Assembly: GCA_910577335.1 (NCBI GenBank)
Contig: CAJTMJ010000003.1
Location: 62,001 to 126,000, forward strand
Direction of reading: 5' to 3'
DNA length: 64,000 bases
Source: an uncultured Duncaniella sp.
Lineage (GTDB): Bacteria; Bacteroidota; Bacteroidia; Bacteroidales; Muribaculaceae
A program made the position numbers and the translations under genes. Below, piece after piece: positions 25,796 to 34,488 of this stretch; position 1 is the stretch's first letter, and each line of letters begins with the position of its first letter. The notes below the pieces were generated by a model. The model worked only from the letters and a program-made list of their open reading frames with translations. It searched no databases and was not told where the DNA came from.

Positions 25796-27361
25796 ATGTC
25801 AGAATCGATAACCAAACTTTCACCAAGGCAGAGGATGATAAACCTGATGTATATCGTCCTCACTGCCATGTTGGCACTGAACGTGTCAAGCGATGTGCTT
25901 GACGGCTTCACGCAGGTGGAGGACGGGTTGGCTCGCACAAATACCAATGTCGGTTTGCGCAATGATGCCATATACTCACAGCTTGAGTCATTTGCGACGC
26001 AAAATCCCGAGAAAGGCTCGTCGTGGCTTGACAAGGCATCGGAAGTCAGGATTAAGTCAGCTGAGCTTTTCACATTCATTGACTCGCTGAAGGTGGCGAT
26101 AGTCAAGGAGGCTGATGGGGAGGATGGAACACCCGATGCGATTAACCGCAAAGATGATGTCGAAGCGGCTGCGGTGGTCATGCTCGCGCCCGGCGACAAT
26201 CCCGGCAAGAAGTTGCATAATGCCATTGACAGTTACCGTGAGTTTGTGGTGGCGATGGTGCCTGATTCGACCAAAAGGGCAAGCATAAGCGAAGCGCTTT
26301 CCACCCAGCCATTCAAACGTCCCGGAACGGTGACGGCGCAGAGGTGGGAGGAAGCAAAGTTTGAGAATCAGCCTGTGGTGGCAGCCGTGACATTGCTTAC
26401 CAAGCTTCAGAATGATGTGCGCTATGCCGAGGGTGAGGCTTTGAGTGCGTTGCTGGCGGCGGTCGATGCAGGAGATGTGCGTGTGAACGAACTGAACGCA
26501 TTTGTGATACCGCAGTCACGCATGGTGATGCGTGGAGGGAAGTATAGCGCAAATATTGTGCTTGCAGCTGTCGATACCACCGCACGTCCCGGAATATATA
26601 TCGCCGGTAAGAAACTTGCCAATGACAAGGGTGTGTATGAGCTTGTGCCATCGACCACCGGCAGTTTTGATTACTCCGGCTATCTTGAAGTGACACATGG
26701 TGACGGTTCGGTGACGAAACATCCGTTTGAATCGAGTTATACTGTCATAGAGCCTACGGCGACAGTCTCTGCCACTATGATGAATCTGCTATATGCAGGT
26801 ATTGACAACCCGATAAGTATCTCGGTGCCGGGTGTGCCGATGTCGGATGTCACCGCCACAATGACCAACGGGTCATTAGCTCGCCGTGGGGACCAATGGG
26901 TGGCTCATCCGGCAAAGGTCGGGGAGAACGCAGTGGTCACTGTCACGGCAAAAATGGACGGTGTGCCCCGAACTGTAGCCACAACTACATTTAAGGTCAG
27001 AAAGCTCCCTGACCCGACGGCATTCATCACATTTCAGGGTCAAAACGGCACATTGGAGCGACACAAAGGTGGACGACCGCTGAGCAGGAACCAGATACTG
27101 TCGTCGCCGGGTATACAAGCTGCAATAGATGACGATATACTCGACATAGATTTCCAAGTGTTGGGATTTGAGACAGTGTTCTTTGACCAGATGGGAAATG
27201 CCATCCCGGAATTGTCGGACGGAGCAGCTTTTTCCAACCGTCAGAAAGACAGAATAAAACGAATGGGACGAGGTAAACGATTCTACATATCACGTATCCG
27301 TGCCAAAGGTCCGGATGGGGTGGAGCGTCTGCTTAATCCTGTGGAAATTATAGTTCAATAA
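25796..27361 (+). CDS. porM: type IX secretion motor protein PorM/GldM
   Basis: 521 aa. One TM helix near the N-terminus (RMINLMYIVLTAMLALNVSSDVL, about 13-35), then a long periplasmic part with several beta-rich domains. The C-terminal motif region ILSSPGIQAAIDDDILDIDFQV is typical. PorM is the rotating shaft linking the PorL motor to the PorKN ring. 18 bp after porL. Confidence 0.95.
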   Translation: MSESITKLSPRQRMINLMYIVLTAMLALNVSSDVLDGFTQVEDGLARTNTNVGLRNDAIYSQLESFATQNPEKGSSWLDKASEVRIKSAELFTFIDSLKVAIVKEADGEDGTPDAINRKDDVEAAAVVMLAPGDNPGKKLHNAIDSYREFVVAMVPDSTKRASISEALSTQPFKRPGTVTAQRWEEAKFENQPVVAAVTLLTKLQNDVRYAEGEALSALLAAVDAGDVRVNELNAFVIPQSRMVMRGGKYSANIVLAAVDTTARPGIYIAGKKLANDKGVYELVPSTTGSFDYSGYLEVTHGDGSVTKHPFESSYTVIEPTATVSATMMNLLYAGIDNPISISVPGVPMSDVTATMTNGSLARRGDQWVAHPAKVGENAVVTVTAKMDGVPRTVATTTFKVRKLPDPTAFITFQGQNGTLERHKGGRPLSRNQILSSPGIQAAIDDDILDIDFQVLGFETVFFDQMGNAIPELSDGAAFSNRQKDRIKRMGRGKRFYISRIRAKGPDGVERLLNPVEIIVQ

Positions 27362-27371
27362 ATCACGAGGG

Positions 27372-27392
27372 AGTTTAGCCGCGGGTTAAACT
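27372..27392 (+). promoter_or_regulatory. small hairpin between porM and porN
   Basis: AGTTTA (27372-27377) pairs with TAAACT (27387-27392) in the 49-bp gap, the widest in the operon. It may tune the level of PorN or protect the mRNA; too weak to be a clear terminator. Confidence 0.3.
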
Positions 27393-27410
27393 ATTAAGAT
27401 ATTACCTATT

Positions 27411-28496
27411 ATGAATAGAATACTTCTTACAGCTATATTGATGATGATTGCAGCTGGTGTCTATGCTCAGGATGTGAGCAAAAGCACCGGAGTGCGCCGC
27501 CGTGTGACCGATGAGAATACGGCTTCCAATGCGAAAGCTAACGGTGTGACCCAGCGTATGCAGTTGCGGTATGAAGATATGCCTGTGGATGACTCGGAGT
27601 TGCAGTGGATGCGTGTGATATATCGCAAGCTTGATCTTACGAAGGAGAAGAATGCCACATTATATTATCCTGAGGAGGTGACTGACGGCAACGAGAATCT
27701 TTTCAGAATCATAATGGGACGCATGGCAGCCAATCAGCTGTCGGCATACGAGTATCTTGACGGTAAAGAGATATTCACCGATGAGTATAAGGTTAAGCCG
27801 GCTGACGTGTTCGACCGTTTCCACATACCTTACACCGATGCCAAAGGCTCAACGGAGCGTAATCCTAAATATGTTATAGAGGAGGCTGATGTGCCTTCGA
27901 CGGAAGTGCTTTCATATTACATAATAGAGCGTTGGGAATTTGACAAGCGGGATAACCGTGTGCGCACCAAAGTTGAGGCAGTGTGTCCGGTGCTCCACCG
28001 TGCCGGGGATTTCGGCGGCGAGGATGTGAGGTATCCGATGTTTTGGGTGAAATATGACGATTTGCGTCCCTATTTGGCTACAACTTCGGTGTTCACTTCC
28101 GATGACAACAATCTTGCCACTTCAACCTACGATGATTATTTCCGTATGGGGCTTTATGACGGAGAGATATACAAGACACGCAATCTGCGTAACAAGTCGC
28201 TGATGGAGCTTCATCCGGATGAGGAATCGCTTGCGCACGCTCAGGATAGCATACAGCGCCGTCTTGACACATTTGAAGATAAGCTGTGGGTGCCTTCACC
28301 CGAGGAGATTGCTAAGAATGACAGCACTACCGTTGCCGCAGAGAGTAAATCGGTGAAGAAAACTTCGTCCATGCGTTCTAAGCGAGGCAACGCTTATAAG
28401 AGCAAGTCAAAAGCAAAACCGGCGAAGGTCAAGAAATCGAAATCTCCCAAATCCTCCTCCGGTTCTGTGACTCGTTCGGTAAGAAACAGAAAATAG
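27411..28496 (+). CDS. porN: type IX secretion ring protein PorN/GldN
   Basis: 361 aa with a signal peptide (cleaved after about VYAQ, residue 20). The core (about 55-310) has the family motifs MPVDDSELQWMRVIYRKLDL, YYIIERWEFDKRD and MFWVKYDDLRPYL. The last 45 residues are a Ser/Lys-rich, disordered, highly basic tail with repeated SKS and AKP units, not seen in the best-known PorN. Forms the ring with PorK. Final gene of the operon; convergent with the MFS gene 15 bp away. Confidence 0.93.
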   Translation: MNRILLTAILMMIAAGVYAQDVSKSTGVRRRVTDENTASNAKANGVTQRMQLRYEDMPVDDSELQWMRVIYRKLDLTKEKNATLYYPEEVTDGNENLFRIIMGRMAANQLSAYEYLDGKEIFTDEYKVKPADVFDRFHIPYTDAKGSTERNPKYVIEEADVPSTEVLSYYIIERWEFDKRDNRVRTKVEAVCPVLHRAGDFGGEDVRYPMFWVKYDDLRPYLATTSVFTSDDNNLATSTYDDYFRMGLYDGEIYKTRNLRNKSLMELHPDEESLAHAQDSIQRRLDTFEDKLWVPSPEEIAKNDSTTVAAESKSVKKTSSMRSKRGNAYKSKSKAKPAKVKKSKSPKSSSGSVTRSVRNRK

Positions 28497-28511
28497 GTGT
28501 CAGTTACCAAT

Positions 28512-29714
28512 TTAATTATTTTTCAAGTTTGGCAGGAGGGCTGCGACGATGCCTAAGAGCGGGGTGTAGGCGCAGAAATTGTACACAGCCTCAATGCCAT
28601 ACATGTCGGCAAAGTCGCCAAGCACGGCTGAAGCTATACCGCCGACTCCGAATGCGAATCCGAAGAAGAGCCCGGAGATCATGCCAAGTTTGGTCGGAAG
28701 GAGTTCCTGTGCATATAACAATATGGCGGGAAATGCAGATGACAGAGTGAAGCCGGCGCAGAAGCTTAATATTACAGTCAGGGGTAATGATACATGTGGC
28801 ATCAATAGGCTGAACGGGGCAGTGCCGAGTATTGATACCCATATAACGAGTTTTCTGCCATAGCGGTCGCCCACAGGACCTCCAACCAATGTGCCGGCTG
28901 CCGTCGATACAACAAATACGAACAGGAATATCTGTGATTGCGACACGGTGACACCGAATTTGTCGATCAGGTAGAATGTGTAATAGCTCGACAAGCTTGC
29001 CATGTAAATATATTTGGAGAAGATCAGCACGATGATCACGCCGATTGTGAACCATGTCATACTTTTAGACAAAGGCAGCTTGGCATGTCGTTCCTCTTTC
29101 CTGACAGTCTGCTTCAATTCCTGCAAATAGCCCTTGTACCATCGGCATATAGGTCGCATGGCTGCGAAACATGCGGCTGAGAACAGGAGGAACCATAACA
29201 CATAGTGGCGGTTGTGCGGGGCGACAATCAGGGCGACCAACAGCGGACCAATAGACCCTCCGAAATTGCCACCGACCTGAAACACCGACTGGGCAAAGCC
29301 TCGGCGTTCGTGCCCGGCAAGCGATGTGATGCGTGAAGCTTCGGGGTGGAGAGTCGCAGACCCTAATCCGACCATGAACACGGCAAGGAGTATTCCCGGC
29401 AGTGTGCTGCAATAGGAGAACAGGATTATGCCTATTGAAGTGCTGCACATACCCATCGGGAGGCTCCATGCGAATGGTCGGCGGTCGAAGGCGTATCCGA
29501 CGACAGGCTGGAATATGGAAGCGGCGAGCTGATAAACTAATGTGATGAGTCCTATTTGCGCAAAGTTGAGACCCAAGTCGGCTTTCAACATCGGATAAAC
29601 CGCAGTGATGACTGACTGGAGCAGGTCGTTGAGACAATGAGCGGCACTTAGTGCCAAGAGAATATGAAACGTCGGCATGGACGTCAACTTGCGAACCTTT
29701 TTGATGAAATCCAT
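28512..29714 (-). CDS. MFS transporter, fosmidomycin-resistance (Fsr) type
   Basis: 400 aa with 12 predicted TM helices. N-terminal LSAAHCLNDLLQSVITAVYPMLKADLGLNFAQIGLITL and PEASRITSLAGHERRGFAQSVFQVGGNFGGSIGPL are typical of the Fsr family of exporters. Such proteins export fosmidomycin and perhaps other small anions; the natural substrate here is unknown. Downstream of the DUF4332-like gene, separated by a terminator. Confidence 0.88.
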   Translation of the reverse strand: MDFIKKVRKLTSMPTFHILLALSAAHCLNDLLQSVITAVYPMLKADLGLNFAQIGLITLVYQLAASIFQPVVGYAFDRRPFAWSLPMGMCSTSIGIILFSYCSTLPGILLAVFMVGLGSATLHPEASRITSLAGHERRGFAQSVFQVGGNFGGSIGPLLVALIVAPHNRHYVLWFLLFSAACFAAMRPICRWYKGYLQELKQTVRKEERHAKLPLSKSMTWFTIGVIIVLIFSKYIYMASLSSYYTFYLIDKFGVTVSQSQIFLFVFVVSTAAGTLVGGPVGDRYGRKLVIWVSILGTAPFSLLMPHVSLPLTVILSFCAGFTLSSAFPAILLYAQELLPTKLGMISGLFFGFAFGVGGIASAVLGDFADMYGIEAVYNFCAYTPLLGIVAALLPNLKNN

Positions 29715-29807
29715 CTTTTCCCAATTTTAAAAGAGGTGCAAAGTTACGAATTTATCGGGAATTTTGAGCTGGTGTGACGGTTCAGATTTTAATTACATAT
29801 ATAAAAA

Positions 29808-29840
29808 CAGCCGCTTCGGGAACGGCTCCCGGAGCGGCTG
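29808..29840 (-). terminator. terminator of the helix-hairpin-helix gene
   Basis: GC-rich stem of 13 bp, arms 29808-29820 and 29828-29840 (CAGCCGCTTCGGG with CCCGGAGCGGCTG), followed on the minus strand by TTTTTATATAT. Confidence 0.8.
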
Positions 29841-29859
29841 TGTGTTGCGTTTTTATTAA

Positions 29860-30267
29860 TTAGTAGGTGATGACCGGTTCAAGTTCTTTAGCCTGATCAA
29901 TCATCTTCTGAATCTCGGTCACAGAGGGGACACGGTTGCAGAGATTCTTTTGGTCATTAACCTCAACCAATTTGGGTTGGAGATTAGCAGCTACACGATG
30001 ACGGAATTCCTTCACGGTGTCAACACCGGCAGCTTCAAGGAGTTCGGCAAACTGACCAGCCACACCCTTGATGCGGAAGAGGTCGGCATGGTTTGCCCAT
30101 TTCAAAATAAGCTTCTCGGAAATGCCTGTTTCCTCGGCAAGAGCTTCGCGACCTTTCTTAGACGCTGCTTTTTCCAAGAGAGCTTCAGTGGTTTTTACGC
30201 CGGCAGCCTGTAGTTTCTGTGCATAAGCTTCACCTATGCCTTCGATTTCTTCAATTTTATAAGCCAT
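29860..30267 (-). CDS. DUF4332-type helix-hairpin-helix protein
   Basis: 135 aa. Two helix-hairpin-helix-like units, IEEIEGIGEAYAQKLQAAGVKTTEALLE at the start and FRIKGVAGQFAELLEAAGVDTVKEFRHR in the middle, give the DUF4332 pattern. HhH units usually bind DNA or RNA backbones without sequence choice, but the partner here is not known. Own terminator, no close operon partner. Confidence 0.8.
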   Translation of the reverse strand: MAYKIEEIEGIGEAYAQKLQAAGVKTTEALLEKAASKKGREALAEETGISEKLILKWANHADLFRIKGVAGQFAELLEAAGVDTVKEFRHRVAANLQPKLVEVNDQKNLCNRVPSVTEIQKMIDQAKELEPVITY

Positions 30268-30378
30268 GGTTCTATAATTTAGGATGGTTAGCTACAGTAT
30301 ATAACATACATGAAGTATGGTAGGTTTGCGAAAAAACAAAAAGAGTGTCCGCAGATATTACGAACACTCTTGGCTGAG

Positions 30379-30453
30379 TGGGCGCTGAGGGATTCGAACC
30401 CCCGACCCTCTGCTTGTAAGGCAGATGCTCTGAACCAGCTGAGCTAAGCGCCC
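30379..30453 (-). tRNA. tRNA-Val (anticodon TAC), copy 1
   Basis: Full cloverleaf on the minus strand: acceptor GGGCGCT/AGCGCCC, anticodon loop CTTACAA between TCTGC and GCAGA, T-loop TTCGAAT. Anticodon UAC reads GUA/GUG valine codons. CCA is not encoded. The 5' edge may be off by one base. Confidence 0.96.
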
Positions 30454-30517
30454 GGTTTGAATTTTTAGATGCTTACCGGAAGCATCGTATTCGATAGACG
30501 AGATAGGCTGATAATTG

Positions 30518-30592
30518 TGGGCGCTGAGGGATTCGAACCCCCGACCCTCTGCTTGTAAGGCAGATGCTCTGAACCAGCTGAGCTAAGCGCCC
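30518..30592 (-). tRNA. tRNA-Val (anticodon TAC), copy 2
   Basis: Same 75-nt sequence as copy 1, separated by a 64-bp spacer, so the two are probably one transcript. CCA is not encoded. Confidence 0.96.
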
Positions 30593-30754
30593 TTTCTCGT
30601 CTAAAGCGATGCAAAGGTACGACACTTTTTTGAACTGACCAAATATTTTAAGGAAAATTTTACAAAAAAATAGTTTGGGCTTAATAATGGATGATTTTAA
30701 GATTGTTTTTGTTAAAAAGTGTTTCGTCTAAAGTGATTTCCTCGGGATGGATAG

Positions 30755-30783
30755 TTGATTATCGAAAGAAATCACTAATTTTG
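30755..30783 (+). promoter_or_regulatory. promoter of the coiled-coil/zapA operon
   Basis: TTG (30755-30757), 18-bp spacer, TAATTTTG (30776-30783); ATG at 30803. Confidence 0.5.
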
Positions 30784-30802
30784 TGTGAAAATTTGGAACA
30801 GA

Positions 30803-31096
30803 ATGGCTGGCAAACTTCAGCAACGTATCGATAAAATAGAGGCAAAAGGCGCTCTCCTTGCCGAACGGTTCGTCATGCTTCGACAAGCAAAGAGGCAGGC
30901 TGATGAACAAATCGCCGATATGGAAGCCACTATTGCGGGATTGCATCGAACGATAGAAGATTTGAACCGACAGATAGAATATCTGAAAGTAGCTACGGTG
31001 CTTACTCCTGACCATCGCGATGTTGAAGAAACACGTGCCATACTTTCCGAATTAGTGCGCGAAATCGACAAGTGCATTAATCAGTTAAGCATTTGA
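30803..31096 (+). CDS. small coiled-coil protein next to zapA
   Basis: 97 aa from the ATG at 30803 (a GTG at 30785 is a possible earlier start). Nearly all helix with heptad repeats (KLQQRIDKIEAKGALLAERF ... MEATIAGLHRTIEDLNRQIEYLK). A small protein like this commonly precedes zapA in Bacteroidales. It overlaps the zapA ATG by one base (TGATG), so translation is coupled. A division-related role, perhaps like ZapB, is inference from place and shape only. Confidence 0.8.
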   Translation: MAGKLQQRIDKIEAKGALLAERFVMLRQAKRQADEQIADMEATIAGLHRTIEDLNRQIEYLKVATVLTPDHRDVEETRAILSELVREIDKCINQLSI

Positions 31097-31410
31097 TGGC
31101 AGATAAACTCCTCAACATATCTATCCGTATAGCCGATCAGCCTCGTATGCGTCTGCATGTTCCACCGGAGGATGAAGAAATAGTGCGAAGGGCTGAAGCC
31201 AATATCAATGAGCTATGGCGTAAATGGTCGGCAAGGGACGATTTCAAAGATAAGACCTCAGGCGAGATACTTGCCATGGTGACCTTCAGGTTTGCCCAGC
31301 TGTATTTTAGCGCCGCAGAGGCTTCACATAAAGTTGAAAGGACTCTTGAAGGGCTTGAAAAGACCCTTGACAGACTCCTGCTTGACATAGAAGATAACCC
31401 CGCCACTTAG
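31096..31410 (+). CDS. zapA: cell division protein ZapA
   Basis: 104 aa. N-terminal beta-hairpin (LNISIRIADQPRMRLHVPPEDEEIVRRAEANINELW), then a helix and coiled coil to the end, the ZapA pattern. It stabilises the FtsZ ring. Co-translated with the upstream coiled-coil gene. In other bacteria zapA is often followed by the 6S RNA gene, which fits the structured sequence directly downstream. Confidence 0.88.
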   Translation: MADKLLNISIRIADQPRMRLHVPPEDEEIVRRAEANINELWRKWSARDDFKDKTSGEILAMVTFRFAQLYFSAAEASHKVERTLEGLEKTLDRLLLDIEDNPAT

Positions 31411-31530
31411 GCAAGAGAGCCGGTAGGCACGGCGGGATAGTCAGCGAGTTCACGCACGCTCAACCTGTTCATACCCCTCGGAGGATGCTCCGGGAACCGG
31501 GTATTGAAGATGTTGATACGTGCATTTTTT
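31411..31530 (+). ncRNA. probable structured RNA between zapA and rny (6S-like candidate)
   Basis: About 120 nt, GC-richer than neighbouring intergenic DNA, with no coding frame. A long terminal hairpin, TTCATACCC (31468-31476) pairing with GGGTATTGAA (31499-31508), encloses a CTCGGAG/CTCCGGG stem. An outer stem GCACG (31427-31431) with CGTGC (31519-31523) is followed by TTTTTTT, like an RNA 3' end. The position after zapA agrees with 6S RNA in other phyla. The call of 6S is inference. Confidence 0.5.
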
Positions 31531-31566
31531 TATATATTTTTTAATCCTATTTTCCTATTCCACATT

Positions 31567-33111
31567 ATGGATATAATAATTTACATCTGTATTGCCGTTA
31601 TAGTGACTGCCGCGGTTTCCGTGGGGGGCTTGCTGGCAGTGCAGCGCGCCACAGCAAGATCACGTGCCAAATCAATAGTTGAAGATGCTGAACGTGAGGC
31701 TGAGGTTGTCATGAAAAACAAGCTTCTTGAAGCACGTGAACAAGAACTTAAGATCAAATCCGAAGCCGAGAAGCAAGCTAACCAGCGTATGCAGCGTGTT
31801 CAGGTTGAGGAATCAAAAATCAAACAACGTCAGGCGCAACTTAACCAGCAGCAGAGCGACAATGCCCGTGCCCGAAACGAGAACGAGCAGGTGCGTCAGA
31901 ATCTTGAAGCCCAGATGGCAGTGGTGGAGCAGCGCAAGGAGGAACTTGACCGTCTGCGCCGCACAGCTCAGGACACTCTTGAACATATCTCCGGGTTGTC
32001 GAGCGAGGAAGCGAAGGAGAAGCTTATCGAATCGCTTAAAGATGAGGCTAAGACGGCAGCCAGCGCTTATATAAACGACATAATGGATGAGGCTAAGATG
32101 ACTGCCAACAAGGAGGCTAAACGCATCGTGGTGCAGTCGATCCAGCGTCTTGCCACAGAGACTGCCATTGAAAATTCGGTGACAGTGTTCCATATCGACA
32201 GCGATGAAATCAAGGGTCGTATCATCGGTCGCGAGGGTCGTAACATCCGTGCACTTGAGGCTGCGACCGGTATTGAAATCATCGTTGACGATACCCCTGA
32301 AGCGATAGTGCTTTCAGGCTTCGACCCCGTGCGCAGAGAGATAGCCCGTCTTGCCTTGCATCAGCTTGTGGCTGACGGACGTATCCACCCCGCACGTATT
32401 GAGGAGGTTGTGGCAAAGGTTCGCAAGCAGATAGAGGAAGAGATTGTCGAGACCGGTAAGCGCACAGCCATCGACCTCGGTATACATGGTCTGCACCCCG
32501 ATCTTATACGTATGGTCGGCAAGATGAAGTATCGTTCAAGCTACGGTCAGAACCTTCTGCAGCACTCACGCGAGACTGCCAACCTTTGCGCTATCATGGC
32601 GTCGGAACTCGGTCTTAATCCTAAAAAAGCCCGCCGTGCCGGACTTCTCCATGATATAGGCAAGGTGCCCGATGAGGAACCGGAACTTCCGCACGCACTT
32701 CTCGGCATGAAGCTTGCTGAAAAGTATAAGGAGAAACCGGAAATATGCAATGCCATAGGCGCTCACCACGATGAAATAGAGCAGACAACGCTTCTTGCTC
32801 CTATCGTGCAGGTTTGCGATGCTATTTCGGGTGCTCGTCCCGGCGCTCGCCGAGAGATAGTAGAGGCATATATCAAGCGTCTTAATGACCTTGAGCAGCT
32901 TGCACTCTCATATCCCGGCGTTATAAAGACTTACGCTATCCAAGCAGGTCGTGAGCTTCGTGTGATAGTCGGTGCTGACAAGATTGACGATATGGAGACC
33001 GAAAAGCTCTCTACTGAAATAGCCCGCCGCATCCAAGACGAGATGACTTATCCGGGACAGGTGAAGATCACCGTAATCCGTGAGACCCGTTCCGTAAGCT
33101 TCGCTAAGTAA
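31567..33111 (+). CDS. rny: ribonuclease Y
   Basis: 514 aa from the ATG at 31567; an upstream TTG start would lie in the T-rich end of the RNA gene and is rejected. N-terminal TM helix (about 2-25), long coiled coil (about 30-190), KH domain (GRIIGREGRNIRALEAATG), and HD domain with LLHDIGKVPDE as the metal site. Membrane-bound endoribonuclease that starts mRNA decay. ricT follows 17 bp later. Confidence 0.97.
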   Translation: MDIIIYICIAVIVTAAVSVGGLLAVQRATARSRAKSIVEDAEREAEVVMKNKLLEAREQELKIKSEAEKQANQRMQRVQVEESKIKQRQAQLNQQQSDNARARNENEQVRQNLEAQMAVVEQRKEELDRLRRTAQDTLEHISGLSSEEAKEKLIESLKDEAKTAASAYINDIMDEAKMTANKEAKRIVVQSIQRLATETAIENSVTVFHIDSDEIKGRIIGREGRNIRALEAATGIEIIVDDTPEAIVLSGFDPVRREIARLALHQLVADGRIHPARIEEVVAKVRKQIEEEIVETGKRTAIDLGIHGLHPDLIRMVGKMKYRSSYGQNLLQHSRETANLCAIMASELGLNPKKARRAGLLHDIGKVPDEEPELPHALLGMKLAEKYKEKPEICNAIGAHHDEIEQTTLLAPIVQVCDAISGARPGARREIVEAYIKRLNDLEQLALSYPGVIKTYAIQAGRELRVIVGADKIDDMETEKLSTEIARRIQDEMTYPGQVKITVIRETRSVSFAK

Positions 33112-33128
33112 GGAAAGGAGTCATCCTA

Positions 33129-34484
33129 ATGGAAGATAAAGAAAGAAAATGTCCACGCGGCAAGCTCCACTGTTTTAACTGGTTGGAGGATATACCCGGC
33201 GGACTGGCTGATTTCGACATCGTTGAGGTGCAATTCAAGAATACCCGCAAGGGGTTCTACCGCAACTCCGTGAATCTCCCCTTGGAGATAGGCGACATGG
33301 TTGCTGTGGAGGCTTCTCCGGGGCATGACATAGGGCGAGTGACACTTGTTGGTAAACTTGTGGCTCTGCAGATGCGCCGTGCCAATATTAAGCCTGATGC
33401 CGAGATTCGCCGTGTGTTCCGTAAGGCAAAACCGGCTGACTTGGAGAAATATGAGGAAGCTAAAGCCCGTGAGAATGACACTATGATACGCTCGCGCAAG
33501 ATAGCCGAGTCGCTGAATCTCAACATGAAGATAGGCGATGTCGAGTATCAGGGCGACGGTAACAAGGCTATATTCTACTATATAGCCGATGAGCGTGTCG
33601 ATTTCCGACAGCTTATCAAGGTTCTTGCCGACACGTTTAAGGTGCGTATCGAAATGAAACAGATAGGCGCCCGTCAGGAAGCAGGCCGCATCGGAGGTAT
33701 CGGTTCATGCGGACGTCCGTTGTGTTGTGCGAGCTGGATGACTAATTTTGTGTCGGTCGGTACGAGTGCCGCACGTTATCAGGATATATCACTTAACCCT
33801 CAGAAGCTTGCAGGGCAGTGTGCCAAGCTTAAATGCTGCCTTAACTTTGAGGTTGACACCTACGTCGAGAGCGCCCGCTATCTCCCCGGTAAAGAAATCC
33901 GTCTGGAGACCGCTGATAATACCTATTACCACTTCAAGACTGATATTTTCAAGAAGGAGGTAACCTATTCAACTGACAAACAGTTGGCTGCCAACCTTGT
34001 GACTATAGATGCAGCACGTGCATTTGAAGTCATAGATATGAACAAGCGTGGCGAAAAGCCTCTTCAGCTTCAGCGTGACGGCGATGAGAAGTCGAATGCG
34101 AAACAGCGTCCGATAGACCTTGCTTCGCAGGATGAGCTTACACGCTTTGACAAGACTAAAAAGAAAAAGCGCAAGAAAGGCTCGAATAATAACTCTCAAA
34201 AGCCTGATAACGCCCCGAAGTCTGAAAATAAGGAGCGTCCTTCCAATCAGCAGCAAAAGGGTGAAAACCGACAGCCTGACAATCAAGGGAATCAACCTCG
34301 CCGTAACAACGACCGTAAACCCAAGGGGAATAACCAAGGGAAAGGTGGTCAGAATAACGCTGGGAAGAATCCCCAGCAAGGTGGAAATGCCGGAAACGGA
34401 GGTGCGAAGCATAATCAGCAGGGGGAACAATCCCGCCCTAACCGTCCACCCAAGGCGTTTCGTGACAATCAAGAAAACGATTAA
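33129..34484 (+). CDS. ricT: PSP1-domain protein RicT (YaaT family)
   Basis: 451 aa. The PSP1 core (residues about 15-290) carries cysteines in CPRGKLHCF, CGRPLCCASWM and CAKLKCCLNFE that can hold Fe-S clusters. In Bacillus the RicT-RicA-RicF complex steers RNase Y, and here the gene follows rny at once, so a linked function is likely (inference). Residues about 340-451 form a disordered, Asn/Gln/Lys/Gly-rich tail. GldH follows 4 bp later, a usual order in Bacteroidetes. Confidence 0.9.
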   Translation: MEDKERKCPRGKLHCFNWLEDIPGGLADFDIVEVQFKNTRKGFYRNSVNLPLEIGDMVAVEASPGHDIGRVTLVGKLVALQMRRANIKPDAEIRRVFRKAKPADLEKYEEAKARENDTMIRSRKIAESLNLNMKIGDVEYQGDGNKAIFYYIADERVDFRQLIKVLADTFKVRIEMKQIGARQEAGRIGGIGSCGRPLCCASWMTNFVSVGTSAARYQDISLNPQKLAGQCAKLKCCLNFEVDTYVESARYLPGKEIRLETADNTYYHFKTDIFKKEVTYSTDKQLAANLVTIDAARAFEVIDMNKRGEKPLQLQRDGDEKSNAKQRPIDLASQDELTRFDKTKKKKRKKGSNNNSQKPDNAPKSENKERPSNQQQKGENRQPDNQGNQPRRNNDRKPKGNNQGKGGQNNAGKNPQQGGNAGNGGAKHNQQGEQSRPNRPPKAFRDNQEND

Positions 34485-34488
34485 ATAG

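Noticed and set aside
29950..30213. plus-strand frame of 87 codons over the helix-hairpin-helix gene
   Set aside because: Antisense to a gene with a clear HhH pattern and its own terminator.
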